Numbered from the stretch's first letter, positions 27,097-35,719 are shown. The stretch: 64,000 bases of DNA from PNNG01 sp964577055 (GCA_964577055.1 CAZNWC010000012.1:1-64000), one strand, 5' to 3'. Translations and numbers: made by a program. The notes: a model not told the origin generated them from the sequence alone.

Positions 27097-28560
27097 TCAA
27101 TAAGTATAGAAACTGAAATAGGCTTTTCTTCCCGATTGATCAACTCCTTCGATGGTAACTTGCCCCTTCATATTTTCGAGCAAATCGATGCACGCCTCTG
27201 GACTGCTAACGGCTACTTTGTTGATGCTCGTAATGATAAATCCATCGCGCAAGCCCAATCGGCGCATGTAGCCATTGGCTTGTATATTGGCTATGCGCAC
27301 ACCTGATTGCAATTGCAGTCGCTCGCGCTCCAATTTTCCTATAGGTTCAAAATCAGCTCCCAATCGTGTAGAAGTAACCAGTTCGTTTTTAACGATTTCA
27401 AAAGTTCCTTCTGTATTTGTGAGTTTCAATTGGTATGTTTTTGACTGTCCGTTGCGCAAGAGGCTGATGTTGATTTTATCTCCCGGCCTGAAATAGCTTA
27501 ATTGTTCATCAAATTCAGCCTTGGAGTTGACCTCGTTTTGGTTGAAATGGGTAATGACATCACCTTCTTTCAATCCGGCCTCACGTGCAGGACCATAGCC
27601 TGCGATGTTGTTGAGGTATACACCTTTGAAGGAATTTAGTTTTGCCTTTTCACGCAACGCTGCATCAATATCGAGTACATCAGCACCAAAAAAAGCGCGT
27701 TGTACTGAGCCATGCTCTTTGAGGTCGCGGATTACTTTTTGAACGATGTTTGCCGGTATCGCAAATCCGTATCCGTTGTACGCACCTGTTCTCGAATAAA
27801 TGGCCGTATTGATGCCCACCAAGTTGCCAGCAGCGTCGACCAAAGCTCCTCCAGAATTTCCAGGGTTGATTGCTGCGTCGGTTTGAATAAAGCTTTCAAT
27901 AGGGAAAAGATTGCTGAGTAAGTTGAGGTTACGTCCTTTTGCACTTACGATACCTGCCGTTACCGTAGAGGTGAGGTTGAAGGGGTTGCCAACGGCCAAT
28001 ACCCATTCGCCCACTTTTAGCTGGTTGGAGTTGCTAAATTGAATGGTTGGCAGTTCTTTGGCCTCCACTTTGAGCAAAGCCAAGTCGGTTGACGGGTCGG
28101 TACCTACCAATGTAGCCGTATAGGCCTGCTTATTGGTGAGAATCACTTCAATTTTAACGGCTTTTTCAACTACATGGTTGTTGGTCACGATGTAGCCATC
28201 GCCAGATACAATGACCCCCGAACCAGAATTGATGACGAGGTCTTGGCGTCCACCACCGAAAATATCTCCGAAAAACCAGTCATTGAAGGAGCGTTGAGGA
28301 GCATTGCTTGTTGTTTTGATGTAAACCACTGCCGGAGTGCTCTTTTCAGAAGCATGGGTAAAATCTACCCCTGCAGATGCTGGTTTTGTATTGGTCTGAG
28401 GTTGGTTGAATGCAGCATTTTGGATCATTGCCTCGGGGGCAAAAGGTGCTTGAGCACTGTATAAAGGTGTCAAATGGGTTAGTACGGCTAAGTACCCGCC
28501 AGCAAATCCGCCGGTGATGGCCAGTAGGCCAAATACCGTCATTTTTTGTACGCTATTCAT
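27097..28560 (-). CDS. HtrA/DegP-family serine protease
   Basis: A 487-residue periplasmic quality-control protease of the Do family. An N-terminal signal or membrane anchor (about 8-30) precedes the trypsin-like domain with the complete triad: His129 in TNNHVV, Asp159 in STDLALL, Ser236 in NPGNSGGALVD. Two PDZ domains follow (about 285-375, with GVYLNNIAGYGPAREAGLKEGD, and about 400-485, with GVRIANIQANGYMRRLGLRDG). Normal DegP architecture and length. It is divergent from the isocitrate dehydrogenase gene across a 118-base spacer. Confidence 0.95.
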   Translation of the reverse strand: MNSVQKMTVFGLLAITGGFAGGYLAVLTHLTPLYSAQAPFAPEAMIQNAAFNQPQTNTKPASAGVDFTHASEKSTPAVVYIKTTSNAPQRSFNDWFFGDIFGGGRQDLVINSGSGVIVSGDGYIVTNNHVVEKAVKIEVILTNKQAYTATLVGTDPSTDLALLKVEAKELPTIQFSNSNQLKVGEWVLAVGNPFNLTSTVTAGIVSAKGRNLNLLSNLFPIESFIQTDAAINPGNSGGALVDAAGNLVGINTAIYSRTGAYNGYGFAIPANIVQKVIRDLKEHGSVQRAFFGADVLDIDAALREKAKLNSFKGVYLNNIAGYGPAREAGLKEGDVITHFNQNEVNSKAEFDEQLSYFRPGDKINISLLRNGQSKTYQLKLTNTEGTFEIVKNELVTSTRLGADFEPIGKLERERLQLQSGVRIANIQANGYMRRLGLRDGFIITSINKVAVSSPEACIDLLENMKGQVTIEGVDQSGRKAYFSFYTY

Positions 28561-28651
28561 GGGCTCGATTTTCCTGCTAAAATACTGGCTTAAGGTGCGT
28601 CAATCAAGTGGTTTGATGTGAATGCAACTTCCATTTTTGCGTTTTTTAAGC

Positions 28652-28659
28652 TATTTTTG
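28652..28659 (+). promoter_or_regulatory. -7 box upstream of isocitrate dehydrogenase
   Basis: TATTTTTG is an exact match to TAnnTTTG, 19 bases before the ATG at 28679. No TTG at the ideal 19-base spacing is seen, so the -33 element is weak or absent. Confidence 0.55.
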
Positions 28660-28678
28660 CACCGTAAAAATTAGCTTT

Positions 28679-30133
28679 ATGTCGCAGAAAACGCCCATTA
28701 CCGTTGCCTATGGCGACGGCATCGGTCCAGAAATCATGTCGGCTGCCCTTCGGGTGCTCGAAGCCGCTGGAGCGCAGTTAGATATTGAAACCATTGAAAT
28801 TGGTGAGAAGGTCTATCTCTCGGGTAATACTGCCGGTATCACAGATGCCAGCTGGGAATCGTTGCTGCGTACAAAGGTGTTTCTTAAGGCACCTATTACC
28901 ACTCCATTTGGTGGTGGTTACAAGTCGTTGAACGTTACAGCACGGAAGACCTTGGGTCTGTTTGCCAATGTAAGGCCATGTGTGTCATATTCACCCTATG
29001 TATACACGCGATTCCCGCTTATGGATGTGGTGATTATTCGCGAAAATGAAGAAGATTTGTATGCTGGTATTGAGCATCGCCAAACCCGACAAGTTTATCA
29101 GTGCTTGAAACTAATTACTGAACCAGGCTCTGAAAAAATCATTCGATATGCCTTTGAATATGCGCGTAATAACCGCCGCAAAAAGGTGACCTGTTTCGTT
29201 AAAGACAATATCATGAAGTTGACCGACGGGGTGTTTCATCGCATTTTCGACCGTATTGCAGAAGAATACCCCGATATCCAAGCCGACAGCATGATCATCG
29301 ACATTGGGACAGCCCGTTTGGCTGATACACCCGAAATGTTTGATGTGATTGTGACTGAAAACCTGTACGGCGATATTATTTCGGATGTTGCTGCCCAAAT
29401 CAGTGGTTCAGTTGGTATTGGTGGAAGTTCGAATATTGGTGATAAATGCGCCATGTTTGAGGCCATTCATGGATCAGCACCTACCATTGCAGGGCAGGAT
29501 ATTGCAAATCCTTCGGGCTTGTTGCTTTCTGCGGTGATGATGCTAGTGCACATCAATCAGCCAAAGGTTGCAGGGAAGATCCAGAATGCGTGGCTTAGAA
29601 CGCTTGAAGAAGGTATTCATACTGCCGATATCTACAAGGAGGGCATGAGTAAACAGAAGGTTGGAACGCAAGGTTTTGCGGATGCTGTGATTGCCCGATT
29701 GGGACAGCTTCCGGAAAAAATGCAACCTGTGCAGTTTGCAGAAAATGTACATCACATCGATCCGAGCAAGTGGCAATTGATGTATTCTACCGAAACAAAG
29801 CAGTTGATGGGAGTAGACATCTTCTTGGATTGGAACGATGGTCATGCCGACAAACTGGGCGAGATGCTTGAAAAAATAACTGTAGTAGGTTTAAAGCTCA
29901 TCGTTATCTCTAACCGTGGCGTAAAAGTTTATCCGAATGCGCTTCCAGGTATCTTTTGTACCGACCATTGGCGTTGCCGTTTTGAAGCAACCGACAAAGA
30001 GGCAGGGATAACACATCAAACTGTTCTCAATCAGTTAGCGCGTATTCAGGAAATTGGTTTGGATTTTATCAAAACTGAGCACCTGTACTATTTCGATAAT
30101 GAAAGAGGTTATTCTTTGGCACAAGGACAATAA
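28679..30133 (+). CDS. icd: Isocitrate dehydrogenase, long (about 480-residue) form
   Basis: A 484-residue TCA-cycle enzyme converting isocitrate to 2-oxoglutarate. The beta-decarboxylating dehydrogenase fold is clear: ITVAYGDGIGPEIM, substrate-binding FANVRPCVSYSP and RENEEDLYAGIEH, metal site ENLYGDIISDVAAQ, and cofactor loop HGSAPTIAGQDIANPSG. About 150 extra C-terminal residues (from KWQLMYSTETKQLMGVDIF) form the domain seen in Thermus/Rickettsia-type enzymes. The ATG at 28679 is preferred over 28622, which precedes the -7 box. In the cofactor loop, Thr-Ile replace the Lys-Tyr that select NADP in E. coli ICDH, so NAD versus NADP use is open. A terminator follows. Confidence 0.92.
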   Translation: MSQKTPITVAYGDGIGPEIMSAALRVLEAAGAQLDIETIEIGEKVYLSGNTAGITDASWESLLRTKVFLKAPITTPFGGGYKSLNVTARKTLGLFANVRPCVSYSPYVYTRFPLMDVVIIRENEEDLYAGIEHRQTRQVYQCLKLITEPGSEKIIRYAFEYARNNRRKKVTCFVKDNIMKLTDGVFHRIFDRIAEEYPDIQADSMIIDIGTARLADTPEMFDVIVTENLYGDIISDVAAQISGSVGIGGSSNIGDKCAMFEAIHGSAPTIAGQDIANPSGLLLSAVMMLVHINQPKVAGKIQNAWLRTLEEGIHTADIYKEGMSKQKVGTQGFADAVIARLGQLPEKMQPVQFAENVHHIDPSKWQLMYSTETKQLMGVDIFLDWNDGHADKLGEMLEKITVVGLKLIVISNRGVKVYPNALPGIFCTDHWRCRFEATDKEAGITHQTVLNQLARIQEIGLDFIKTEHLYYFDNERGYSLAQGQ

Positions 30134-30140
30134 TCAACAG

Positions 30141-30166
30141 GCCATCCAACAGGATGGCTTTTTTTT
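30141..30166 (+). terminator. Terminator abutting the hutI start codon
   Basis: GCCATCC, loop AACA, GGATGGC, then eight T. The next base begins the ATG of hutI, so this ends icd and leaves hutI no room for its own promoter or ribosome site downstream of the hairpin. Confidence 0.88.
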
Positions 30167-31405
30167 ATGGCAGTACGTTTAGAAAATATAGGTAAGCTTT
30201 GGGGTGTTGGTCAACCACCTTCCGGTCGGATCGCCGGACTGGAAATGGCAAATTTGGCCTCTCTGGAGAACGCGTGGTTGCGTATACAGGACGATCGGAT
30301 AGTTTCTTATGGTTTGATGCGCGAACCAGATGCCGACACCAAGGCAGAAGTGTTTGACATGGCTGGGAAATGGATTTTCCCTTCTTTTTGCGACTCACAT
30401 ACACATTTGGTATATGCCAGTAGCAGGGAGCAAGAGCTAAACATGAAGCTGGATGGTTTGGGCTATGAAGAAATTGCAGCCCGTGGTGGAGGCATTTTAA
30501 ACTCGGCCCGCAAATTACAAGGAATGTCGGAAGACGACTTGTTTGCAGCGGCCTTGCCCCGACTAATGGCAATGGAGCAAATGGGTGTTGGGGCAGTGGA
30601 AATTAAGTCGGGTTATGGGCTAACTGCAGCTGATGAATTGAAGATGCTCCGCGTAATTCAACGGCTGAAGGCACATACTGGCATGCTCGTCAAAGCCACC
30701 TTTTTGGCCCTGCACGCAGTTCCAGAGGCATATAAGCACCAAAAAGACGCTTTTGTTGAATTGATGGTAGGGGAAGTGCTACCGGTGGTCGCTGCCGAGA
30801 AGCTAGCCGATTTTGTGGATCTCTTTTGTGAGCGCAACTATTTTGACCTGCACGATATGGAAAGATTGTTGGTAGCTGCAAAAGCTGTGGGTTTGAAAGC
30901 AAAAGTGCATGTAAACCAATTTAGCAGCATGGGGGGGGTGGCATTGGCCGTTCAGCATGGTGCATTGAGTATAGATCACTTAGAGGTGATGGAGGATGCT
31001 GATTTTGAAGCTTTGGATGGCGCAGATATCATTCCTACTTTACTACCTGGCTGTTCATTTTATCTCGGCATCCCTTTTGGGCCAGCCCGTGCACTGATGC
31101 AACGCAATTTGCCGTTGGCCATAGCCAGCGATTATAATCCAGGATCGGCACCTTCTTTTGATCCTGAGATGAATTTGGTATTGGCTGTGCTACGCATGCG
31201 GATGAAACCGGAAGAGGCATTGAATGCCATGACCATTAATGCGGCGGCGGCCATGGAATTAGAAAACGAAGTAGGCAGTATCTCGACAGGAAAAAAAGCC
31301 CATTTTTTCGTTACAAACGCCATGCCTTCGCTCACGTATTTTCCGTATGCCTTTGGAGAGCGTAAAATAAGGGAAGTGTGGCTGAATGGTAGGCCAATCG
31401 ATTGA
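30167..31405 (+). CDS. hutI: Imidazolonepropionase
   Basis: A 412-residue amidohydrolase of histidine degradation, hydrolysing 4-imidazolone-5-propionate to N-formimino-L-glutamate. Metal ligands His78 and His80 lie in FCDSHTH, followed by VYASSREQELNMKLDG, EIKSGYGL, HVNQFSSMGG, the metal Asp region SDYNPGSAPS, and MTINAAAAMELENEVGSISTG. The N-terminus MAVRLENIGKLWGVG aligns well with HutI, supporting the start at 30167 even though it directly abuts a terminator U-tract. The other hut genes (H, U, G) are not in this window. It converges with the hydrolase gene at 31408, two bases apart. Confidence 0.95.
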   Translation: MAVRLENIGKLWGVGQPPSGRIAGLEMANLASLENAWLRIQDDRIVSYGLMREPDADTKAEVFDMAGKWIFPSFCDSHTHLVYASSREQELNMKLDGLGYEEIAARGGGILNSARKLQGMSEDDLFAAALPRLMAMEQMGVGAVEIKSGYGLTAADELKMLRVIQRLKAHTGMLVKATFLALHAVPEAYKHQKDAFVELMVGEVLPVVAAEKLADFVDLFCERNYFDLHDMERLLVAAKAVGLKAKVHVNQFSSMGGVALAVQHGALSIDHLEVMEDADFEALDGADIIPTLLPGCSFYLGIPFGPARALMQRNLPLAIASDYNPGSAPSFDPEMNLVLAVLRMRMKPEEALNAMTINAAAAMELENEVGSISTGKKAHFFVTNAMPSLTYFPYAFGERKIREVWLNGRPID

Positions 31406-31407
31406 AT

Positions 31408-32109
31408 TCAGGATGAAGGAGCTGATTGAAAAAAGTAATCAAGCCTTGATTTAAGTAGCTCGAGGTTTACTTTGTTGAGCGGGTGTGGTGTATAGGGCAG
31501 TATATCGAGGCAAGCCTTTGGCGCTGTCTGAAATACCTGCAAAGCGTCTTGAATCGGAACCATTTTATCACGGTCGCCCAAGCCAAGGGCAAGTGGTATG
31601 TTTATTTTTTCGAAGTCTTGATTGCTCATTACAGCTTCAATGCCTAGTTGCAGCATCATATCGGCTGTTTTTGCCAATAGTTCTTCCCAGCCAAGCGCAG
31701 GATGTTGCCCTGCCAGTTTAGCAGCATAGGCTGGAAATTTTTGGGCAATTGCATTCGGGTTGAGTTGCCCTGCTTCTTTGGCGGAAGAGGCTGCGTCCCA
31801 AATAAATTTGGTTCCTAAGGTGTAAATGGCTTTGAAACAATGCCGCTCACTTTGCAGTTTAGTGGCAACGTAGCCTCCCATGCTATACCCAAATACATAA
31901 CAACCTTGCAATTGATGACTTTCCACAAATGCTCCGAGTGAAGATGCAAATCCGCTAATTCCAAAAGGTGTGTCACCGATAGGTGTTTGTCCATGACCAG
32001 GAAACTCGAACACCACACAGTCGTAATGTTGGTTGAGTGTGTTCACCACTGGAAGTAAATCAGCGGCACTTCCGAGTGCTCCGTGAAGCAATAAGATTTT
32101 TGGCATCAT
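31408..32109 (-). CDS. Alpha/beta hydrolase (MenH-like size)
   Basis: A 233-residue cytoplasmic hydrolase. LLLHGALGS gives the oxyanion loop, and the triad reads Ser76 in GYSMGGY, Asp179 in LGLGDRDKMV and His209 in YTPHPLNK. Substrate unknown; the small size resembles MenH or carboxylesterases. The start ATG overlaps the adenine deaminase stop (ATGA), so it is translationally coupled to ade, although no functional link is obvious. Confidence 0.85.
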   Translation of the reverse strand: MMPKILLLHGALGSAADLLPVVNTLNQHYDCVVFEFPGHGQTPIGDTPFGISGFASSLGAFVESHQLQGCYVFGYSMGGYVATKLQSERHCFKAIYTLGTKFIWDAASSAKEAGQLNPNAIAQKFPAYAAKLAGQHPALGWEELLAKTADMMLQLGIEAVMSNQDFEKINIPLALGLGDRDKMVPIQDALQVFQTAPKACLDILPYTPHPLNKVNLELLKSRLDYFFQSAPSS

Positions 32110-33734
32110 GCAAAGGAATTGACAAATTGAAACTGTTGGCCATCGAAAAGCCCCAAATCACTGAGTTTGATTTCAGGAATTACCAAAAGCGACATAAATG
32201 AAAGGGTCATGTAGGGTGAACGCAAAGGGCTTCCAGCCTGTTTGCAAAGGGTGTCTAATTTGCTGTATGCATTTGCGGTTTGTTCACAATTAAGTGTACT
32301 CATCAAACCTGCAACAGGCAGAGGTAGCACTTCGGTTTTGTGTCGATTGGTAAACACCAATCCGCCTTCGGACTGCATGAGTGCGTTTATGGCTTTTAGA
32401 ATCAAGTCATCGTGGGTTCCTGTTACCACAATGTTGTGAGAATCATGTGCAACAGTACCCCCCATGGCGGCATGTTGGAGTCCAAATCCCTTGATGAAAG
32501 CTACGGCAGGTGGCGCTTTTTTATAGCGGTTAACGACTACCAATTTGAGCAGGTCGTGCGTATGCCAATCGGCAATGGGTCCCAGGGCAGCCGTATCGTA
32601 CCACAAGTTTCGCGTTATCAATTGACCATCTAAGGCTTCAATGACGCGGACTTTTTGACCCTCGCTTGCAATTTGAAGCGATTGCATTGCAATAGGGTAT
32701 GCAACGAAGTTGTTTTGGGGAATTACTTCAGGAATGGAAAATAAAGTCTCTCCGGCAGCATAAACCACTTTGCCTTTGATGCAAGTGCTCAGCACATCGA
32801 AATCGGTGAGGTTGTTTACCAAAATGAAATCAGCAGGGTCGCCAACTCGCAATTTGCCACACTTCATTTGATAGTGGTCAATCGGATGAAAACATGCAGC
32901 TCTTAGAACGTCAAAAACATCGTAGCCCAATGCCACTGCCCGTGCGGCTACTTTGTTGATATGGCCAAGCAAAAGTTCATCAGGATGTTTGTCATCTGAG
33001 CAGAACATGACCAAATGGGGATGGCTTTTTAATAGCGGGTGCAATGCATCGAAATTTCGTGCAGCAGAGCCCTCACGGATGAGTATTTTGACACCCATAG
33101 CAGCCTTTTCTTCGGCTTCTTCCAACGAAAAACACTCATGGTCGGTACTGATGCCCGCAGCGAAATAGTGCTGCGCATCGTTGCCGCGAAGGCCAGGGGC
33201 ATGTCCATCAATGGGTTTTCCCACCGCCTGTGCAGCTGCTATTTTATCCATCACTGTCGTGTCTTGTTGCAAAACACCTGGATAGTTCATCATTTCACTC
33301 AAATAGCCAATGGCATCTTGCTGCAGTAGGTCACGTACATCAGCTGTGTCGAGGGTAGCGCCAGCTGTTTCAAATACCGTGGCTGGTACACAAGATGGCG
33401 CGCCAAAATGAAAATAAAGCGGTACTTGAGCCGCATTTTCGAGCATGAATGATACACCTTGCATGCCCAGTACATTGGCGATTTCGTGTGGGTCAGATAC
33501 TGTGCCGATGGTTCCATGCCTTACAGCTTCGTGCGCGAACGCCGCTGGACACAACATGCTGCTTTCGATATGAATATGCGCATCGATAAAGCCAGGCATC
33601 AAGAAAGGCAAGTCGTTGTTTTCTACTTCAGTCGGCTCAATACGCTTGATGCGTTCGTTTTCTATGTCGAGCGTCACGGTTTGAATGATCCGACGGTCCA
33701 AATCAACCAAGTTGACCAATAGCGAATTTGCCAT
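32106..33734 (-). CDS. ade: Adenine deaminase
   Basis: A 542-residue metal-dependent deaminase converting adenine to hypoxanthine for purine salvage. Signatures are LPFLMPGFIDAHIHIESSM, HGTIGTVSDPHEIANVLG, IDGHAPGLRGND, and the long adenine-deaminase C-terminal domain with GFGLQHAAMGGTVAHDSHN. Normal length. It is followed by a coupled hydrolase gene and preceded by the 12-bp-phased TTGTATA array shared with a divergent AraC-type regulator, which is therefore its likely controller. No purine riboswitch core was seen in the leader. Confidence 0.95.
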   Translation of the reverse strand: MANSLLVNLVDLDRRIIQTVTLDIENERIKRIEPTEVENNDLPFLMPGFIDAHIHIESSMLCPAAFAHEAVRHGTIGTVSDPHEIANVLGMQGVSFMLENAAQVPLYFHFGAPSCVPATVFETAGATLDTADVRDLLQQDAIGYLSEMMNYPGVLQQDTTVMDKIAAAQAVGKPIDGHAPGLRGNDAQHYFAAGISTDHECFSLEEAEEKAAMGVKILIREGSAARNFDALHPLLKSHPHLVMFCSDDKHPDELLLGHINKVAARAVALGYDVFDVLRAACFHPIDHYQMKCGKLRVGDPADFILVNNLTDFDVLSTCIKGKVVYAAGETLFSIPEVIPQNNFVAYPIAMQSLQIASEGQKVRVIEALDGQLITRNLWYDTAALGPIADWHTHDLLKLVVVNRYKKAPPAVAFIKGFGLQHAAMGGTVAHDSHNIVVTGTHDDLILKAINALMQSEGGLVFTNRHKTEVLPLPVAGLMSTLNCEQTANAYSKLDTLCKQAGSPLRSPYMTLSFMSLLVIPEIKLSDLGLFDGQQFQFVNSFA

Positions 33735-33746
33735 GTGCTTATTTTA

Positions 33747-33810
33747 GCCTAAAAATAGGCTTGTATATCATTTTGTATAGCAAATTGTATAATGTTTTGT
33801 ATATATACAA
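33747..33810. promoter_or_regulatory. 12-bp-phased TTGTATA array in the ade/araC divergent promoter
   Basis: Four copies of TTGTATA start at 33761, 33773, 33785 and 33797, an exact 12-base period. The last copy extends into the palindrome TTGTATATATACAA (33797-33810). A short hairpin GCCTA-AAAA-TAGGC (33747-33760) abuts the array. It lies 27 bases from the ade ATG and 66 bases from the regulator's ATG, so it is probably a multimeric operator. Confidence 0.75.
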
Positions 33811-33876
33811 GGCTTGCTAATGTGAATCCGGTCGTCCTAAATTGCTCACGCTGAATCTTTTAAACTTGGAGGCCCT

Positions 33877-34686
33877 ATGAAGTCACACACTATCTTACTT
33901 GTGGAAGGTACTGCGTCATTTCGCAGTATACTTTCAGACCATCTGAGAAAACAATATCAGGTGAAGGAATTTCAGAAGTGCCATGCGGCATTTCATCATT
34001 TAACTCAGACGCCAGCAAATTTGGTATTGTATGTCTTGCCTACCGAGCAAGAGCAACCTGAGTCGTTTATTCATGAGTTGAGGGAGCATTCCCGGATGCG
34101 ACATTTGCCAGTTGTGGTGCTTTACCACCGCAACCAAGGATTAAGTGTTCGAGAATGTTATCAGGCAGGTGCCGATGTTTGTTTGGAAAAACCCTTTGGC
34201 TTGGAGTTATTGCCCGATATACTCACAATGGCTATCAGAAACCGAGAACTTGCGTTTCACTATTCGCGCCGATTGACCTTACTTCCGGAAGCCTATGTAG
34301 CCAAAGAATCGGAGCCAGAGTTTTTTATGCATCGTGTAAACAGGTTTATACGCGAACGCATTGATCAAATGGAGTTGCAAGTATCGTTGTTGGCCGAGGA
34401 AATGGCCATGAGCGTTAGTCAGTTGGATCGGCGGATTATGCGCATTGCAGGTTGTTCTCCCAAACAATATATCAGAGATTATCGGATGAAGGTAGCCTAT
34501 GAGCTATTGGCCGAGCGCCAAGGCAACATTACTGAGGTGGCGAATCTTACGGGCTTTAGGAGCGTATCGTATTTTTCCACCAAATTCAGGGAGCGATTTG
34601 GTGTACCGCCTTCTCAATACAGGTTTCCACTGAAGGTGTTACATGTGGGCGTGCATAGCAATGATTTTCCCCCTCGTGTTGCATAG
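33877..34686 (+). CDS. AraC-type regulator with a degenerate receiver domain
   Basis: A 269-residue DNA-binding protein. Residues 1-125 fold like a response-regulator receiver (ILLVEGTASFRSILSDHLR ... DVCLEKPFG), but the acidic pair is replaced (VEG instead of D-D). The phosphoacceptor strand reads NLVLYVLPTEQ with no Asp at the expected place; only the lysine of LEKPF is kept. Residues about 165-262 are an AraC double helix-turn-helix (LAEEMAMSVSQLDRRI, then ITEVANLTGFRSVSYFSTKFRERFGVPPSQYR). Phosphorylation is therefore unlikely and signal sensing is probably by another means. It is divergent from ade with a phased repeat array between them, and no cognate histidine kinase is near. Confidence 0.88.
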   Translation: MKSHTILLVEGTASFRSILSDHLRKQYQVKEFQKCHAAFHHLTQTPANLVLYVLPTEQEQPESFIHELREHSRMRHLPVVVLYHRNQGLSVRECYQAGADVCLEKPFGLELLPDILTMAIRNRELAFHYSRRLTLLPEAYVAKESEPEFFMHRVNRFIRERIDQMELQVSLLAEEMAMSVSQLDRRIMRIAGCSPKQYIRDYRMKVAYELLAERQGNITEVANLTGFRSVSYFSTKFRERFGVPPSQYRFPLKVLHVGVHSNDFPPRVA

Positions 34687-34688
34687 GG

Positions 34689-35507
34689 CTAGAATAAACG
34701 TAATTGATTGCCTTCTTCCTGACGGCGTTCACGGGCTGGACTAGTGCCCATGCCTGAAAGCTTGAGCTCTTGGCTGAATCGAAGGGTTGAGCTGGGCAGC
34801 ACCGCGGGCCCAACGGGTTGGAGGCAATCAAGACTTTTATTTGCTTGTTTTTTTATAGACGTGCTGATAGGATACGCATTCCATTCAGTGCCTGTTGGTT
34901 GCCGCAATATTGAGACCAGTTCCTCTACGGTACTATTGGGATTGAGCCATGTTTGACGATCCTTGTTTTCAATGATCCGTGGAGATCGGTGATGGCCAAA
35001 ACTAGCAACTACAGGTAATGGTGGGGTTGTAACGATGCAAAATCCTGATTTTGGTTGTTTCGTTTTGAGGTCTGTCCATGTAGACCACAATCCCGCGAAA
35101 GAAAAGAGTTGTTTCTCGACTGGGAAAACCACATATGGTTTGTTCAGGCGTTCGGTTTTAGGTCCTTCAATGAATCCATTTGCTGGAATCAAACATCGTT
35201 GCGTTCTGATAAGGCTTCTGAAGGCGGGTTTTTGGAAAATACCCAAGGTGCCATGATAGTTGGTATGGTCTTCTGGGTTAAAGTCGCCCTCAGAACGGGC
35301 ATTGATGAGCAATAGCGCTGTTTTTGACCATATGGGCTGCAATCCAAAGTGTAGCAGTTGTAATTGTTGGGGCTGCTGCTGTGTAATGACAGGGGCAAGT
35401 TCACCTGGACCAATATTTGGATTGGTGCCGAAAGGCTGAACAGCCTTTACATTGAACGCTTCTTCAATGTACTCGAGCTTTGAAATGAGGGTATAACGGC
35501 CACACAT
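34689..35507 (-). CDS. SRAP-domain (HMCES/YedK) abasic-site protein
   Basis: A 272-residue SOS-response-associated peptidase family protein, which crosslinks to abasic sites in single-stranded DNA to protect them. The Met is followed by catalytic Cys2 (MCGRYTL), with Asn69 in INARSE, Glu114 in GFIEG and His172 in GHHRSPRI, matching the C2-N-E-H set of E. coli YedK. The last 40 residues are an extension without recognised fold. It lies about 2 kb from the SOS-like polymerase cassette but is not in its operon. It converges on the araC-type gene, two bases apart. Confidence 0.93.
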   Translation of the reverse strand: MCGRYTLISKLEYIEEAFNVKAVQPFGTNPNIGPGELAPVITQQQPQQLQLLHFGLQPIWSKTALLLINARSEGDFNPEDHTNYHGTLGIFQKPAFRSLIRTQRCLIPANGFIEGPKTERLNKPYVVFPVEKQLFSFAGLWSTWTDLKTKQPKSGFCIVTTPPLPVVASFGHHRSPRIIENKDRQTWLNPNSTVEELVSILRQPTGTEWNAYPISTSIKKQANKSLDCLQPVGPAVLPSSTLRFSQELKLSGMGTSPARERRQEEGNQLRLF

Positions 35508-35513
35508 GGAGGT

Positions 35514-35540
35514 AAAAAAAAACCCGCTAGGCGGGTTTTT
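35514..35540. terminator. Terminator between the Hc1 gene and the SRAP gene
   Basis: CCCGC, loop TAG, GCGGG with an A run on the left and a T run on the right, so both strands can use it; it ends the Hc1 gene on the minus strand. Confidence 0.85.
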
Positions 35541-35542
35541 GA

Positions 35543-35719
35543 TTAGGCGTTATTTTTACGGTTCTGAACGTCGAGGCGAATTTCCTGACATTTGTTTTTC
35601 AGATCCTGAAGGCCTTTTCTTACGCGGGTACCAGCAGCATTGTTACCGCCATCGTAGAATTTTTCGAAATCTTTCTGCATCGAGGTGAGCAGATCGTGGA
35701 GTACTTTGTATTGTTCCAT
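35543..35719 (-). CDS. Histone H1-like protein Hc1
   Basis: A 58-residue protein, starting MEQYKVLHDLLTSMQKDFEK and continuing with FYDGGNNAAGTRVRKGLQDL, that matches the Bacteroidota Hc1-like (PF07432-type) chromatin proteins. The central AGTRVRKG is the family hallmark. It is short, lysine/arginine-rich in its second half, and a DNA-binding nucleoid role is expected. The gene sits between a clean terminator and a tRNA. A 60-residue length cut-off would miss it. Confidence 0.88.
   Translation of the reverse strand: MEQYKVLHDLLTSMQKDFEKFYDGGNNAAGTRVRKGLQDLKNKCQEIRLDVQNRKNNA

Noticed and set aside
33735..33876. Purine riboswitch upstream of adenine deaminase
   Set aside because: The leader lacks the purine-aptamer core and three-way junction; it contains the phased TTGTATA array instead.
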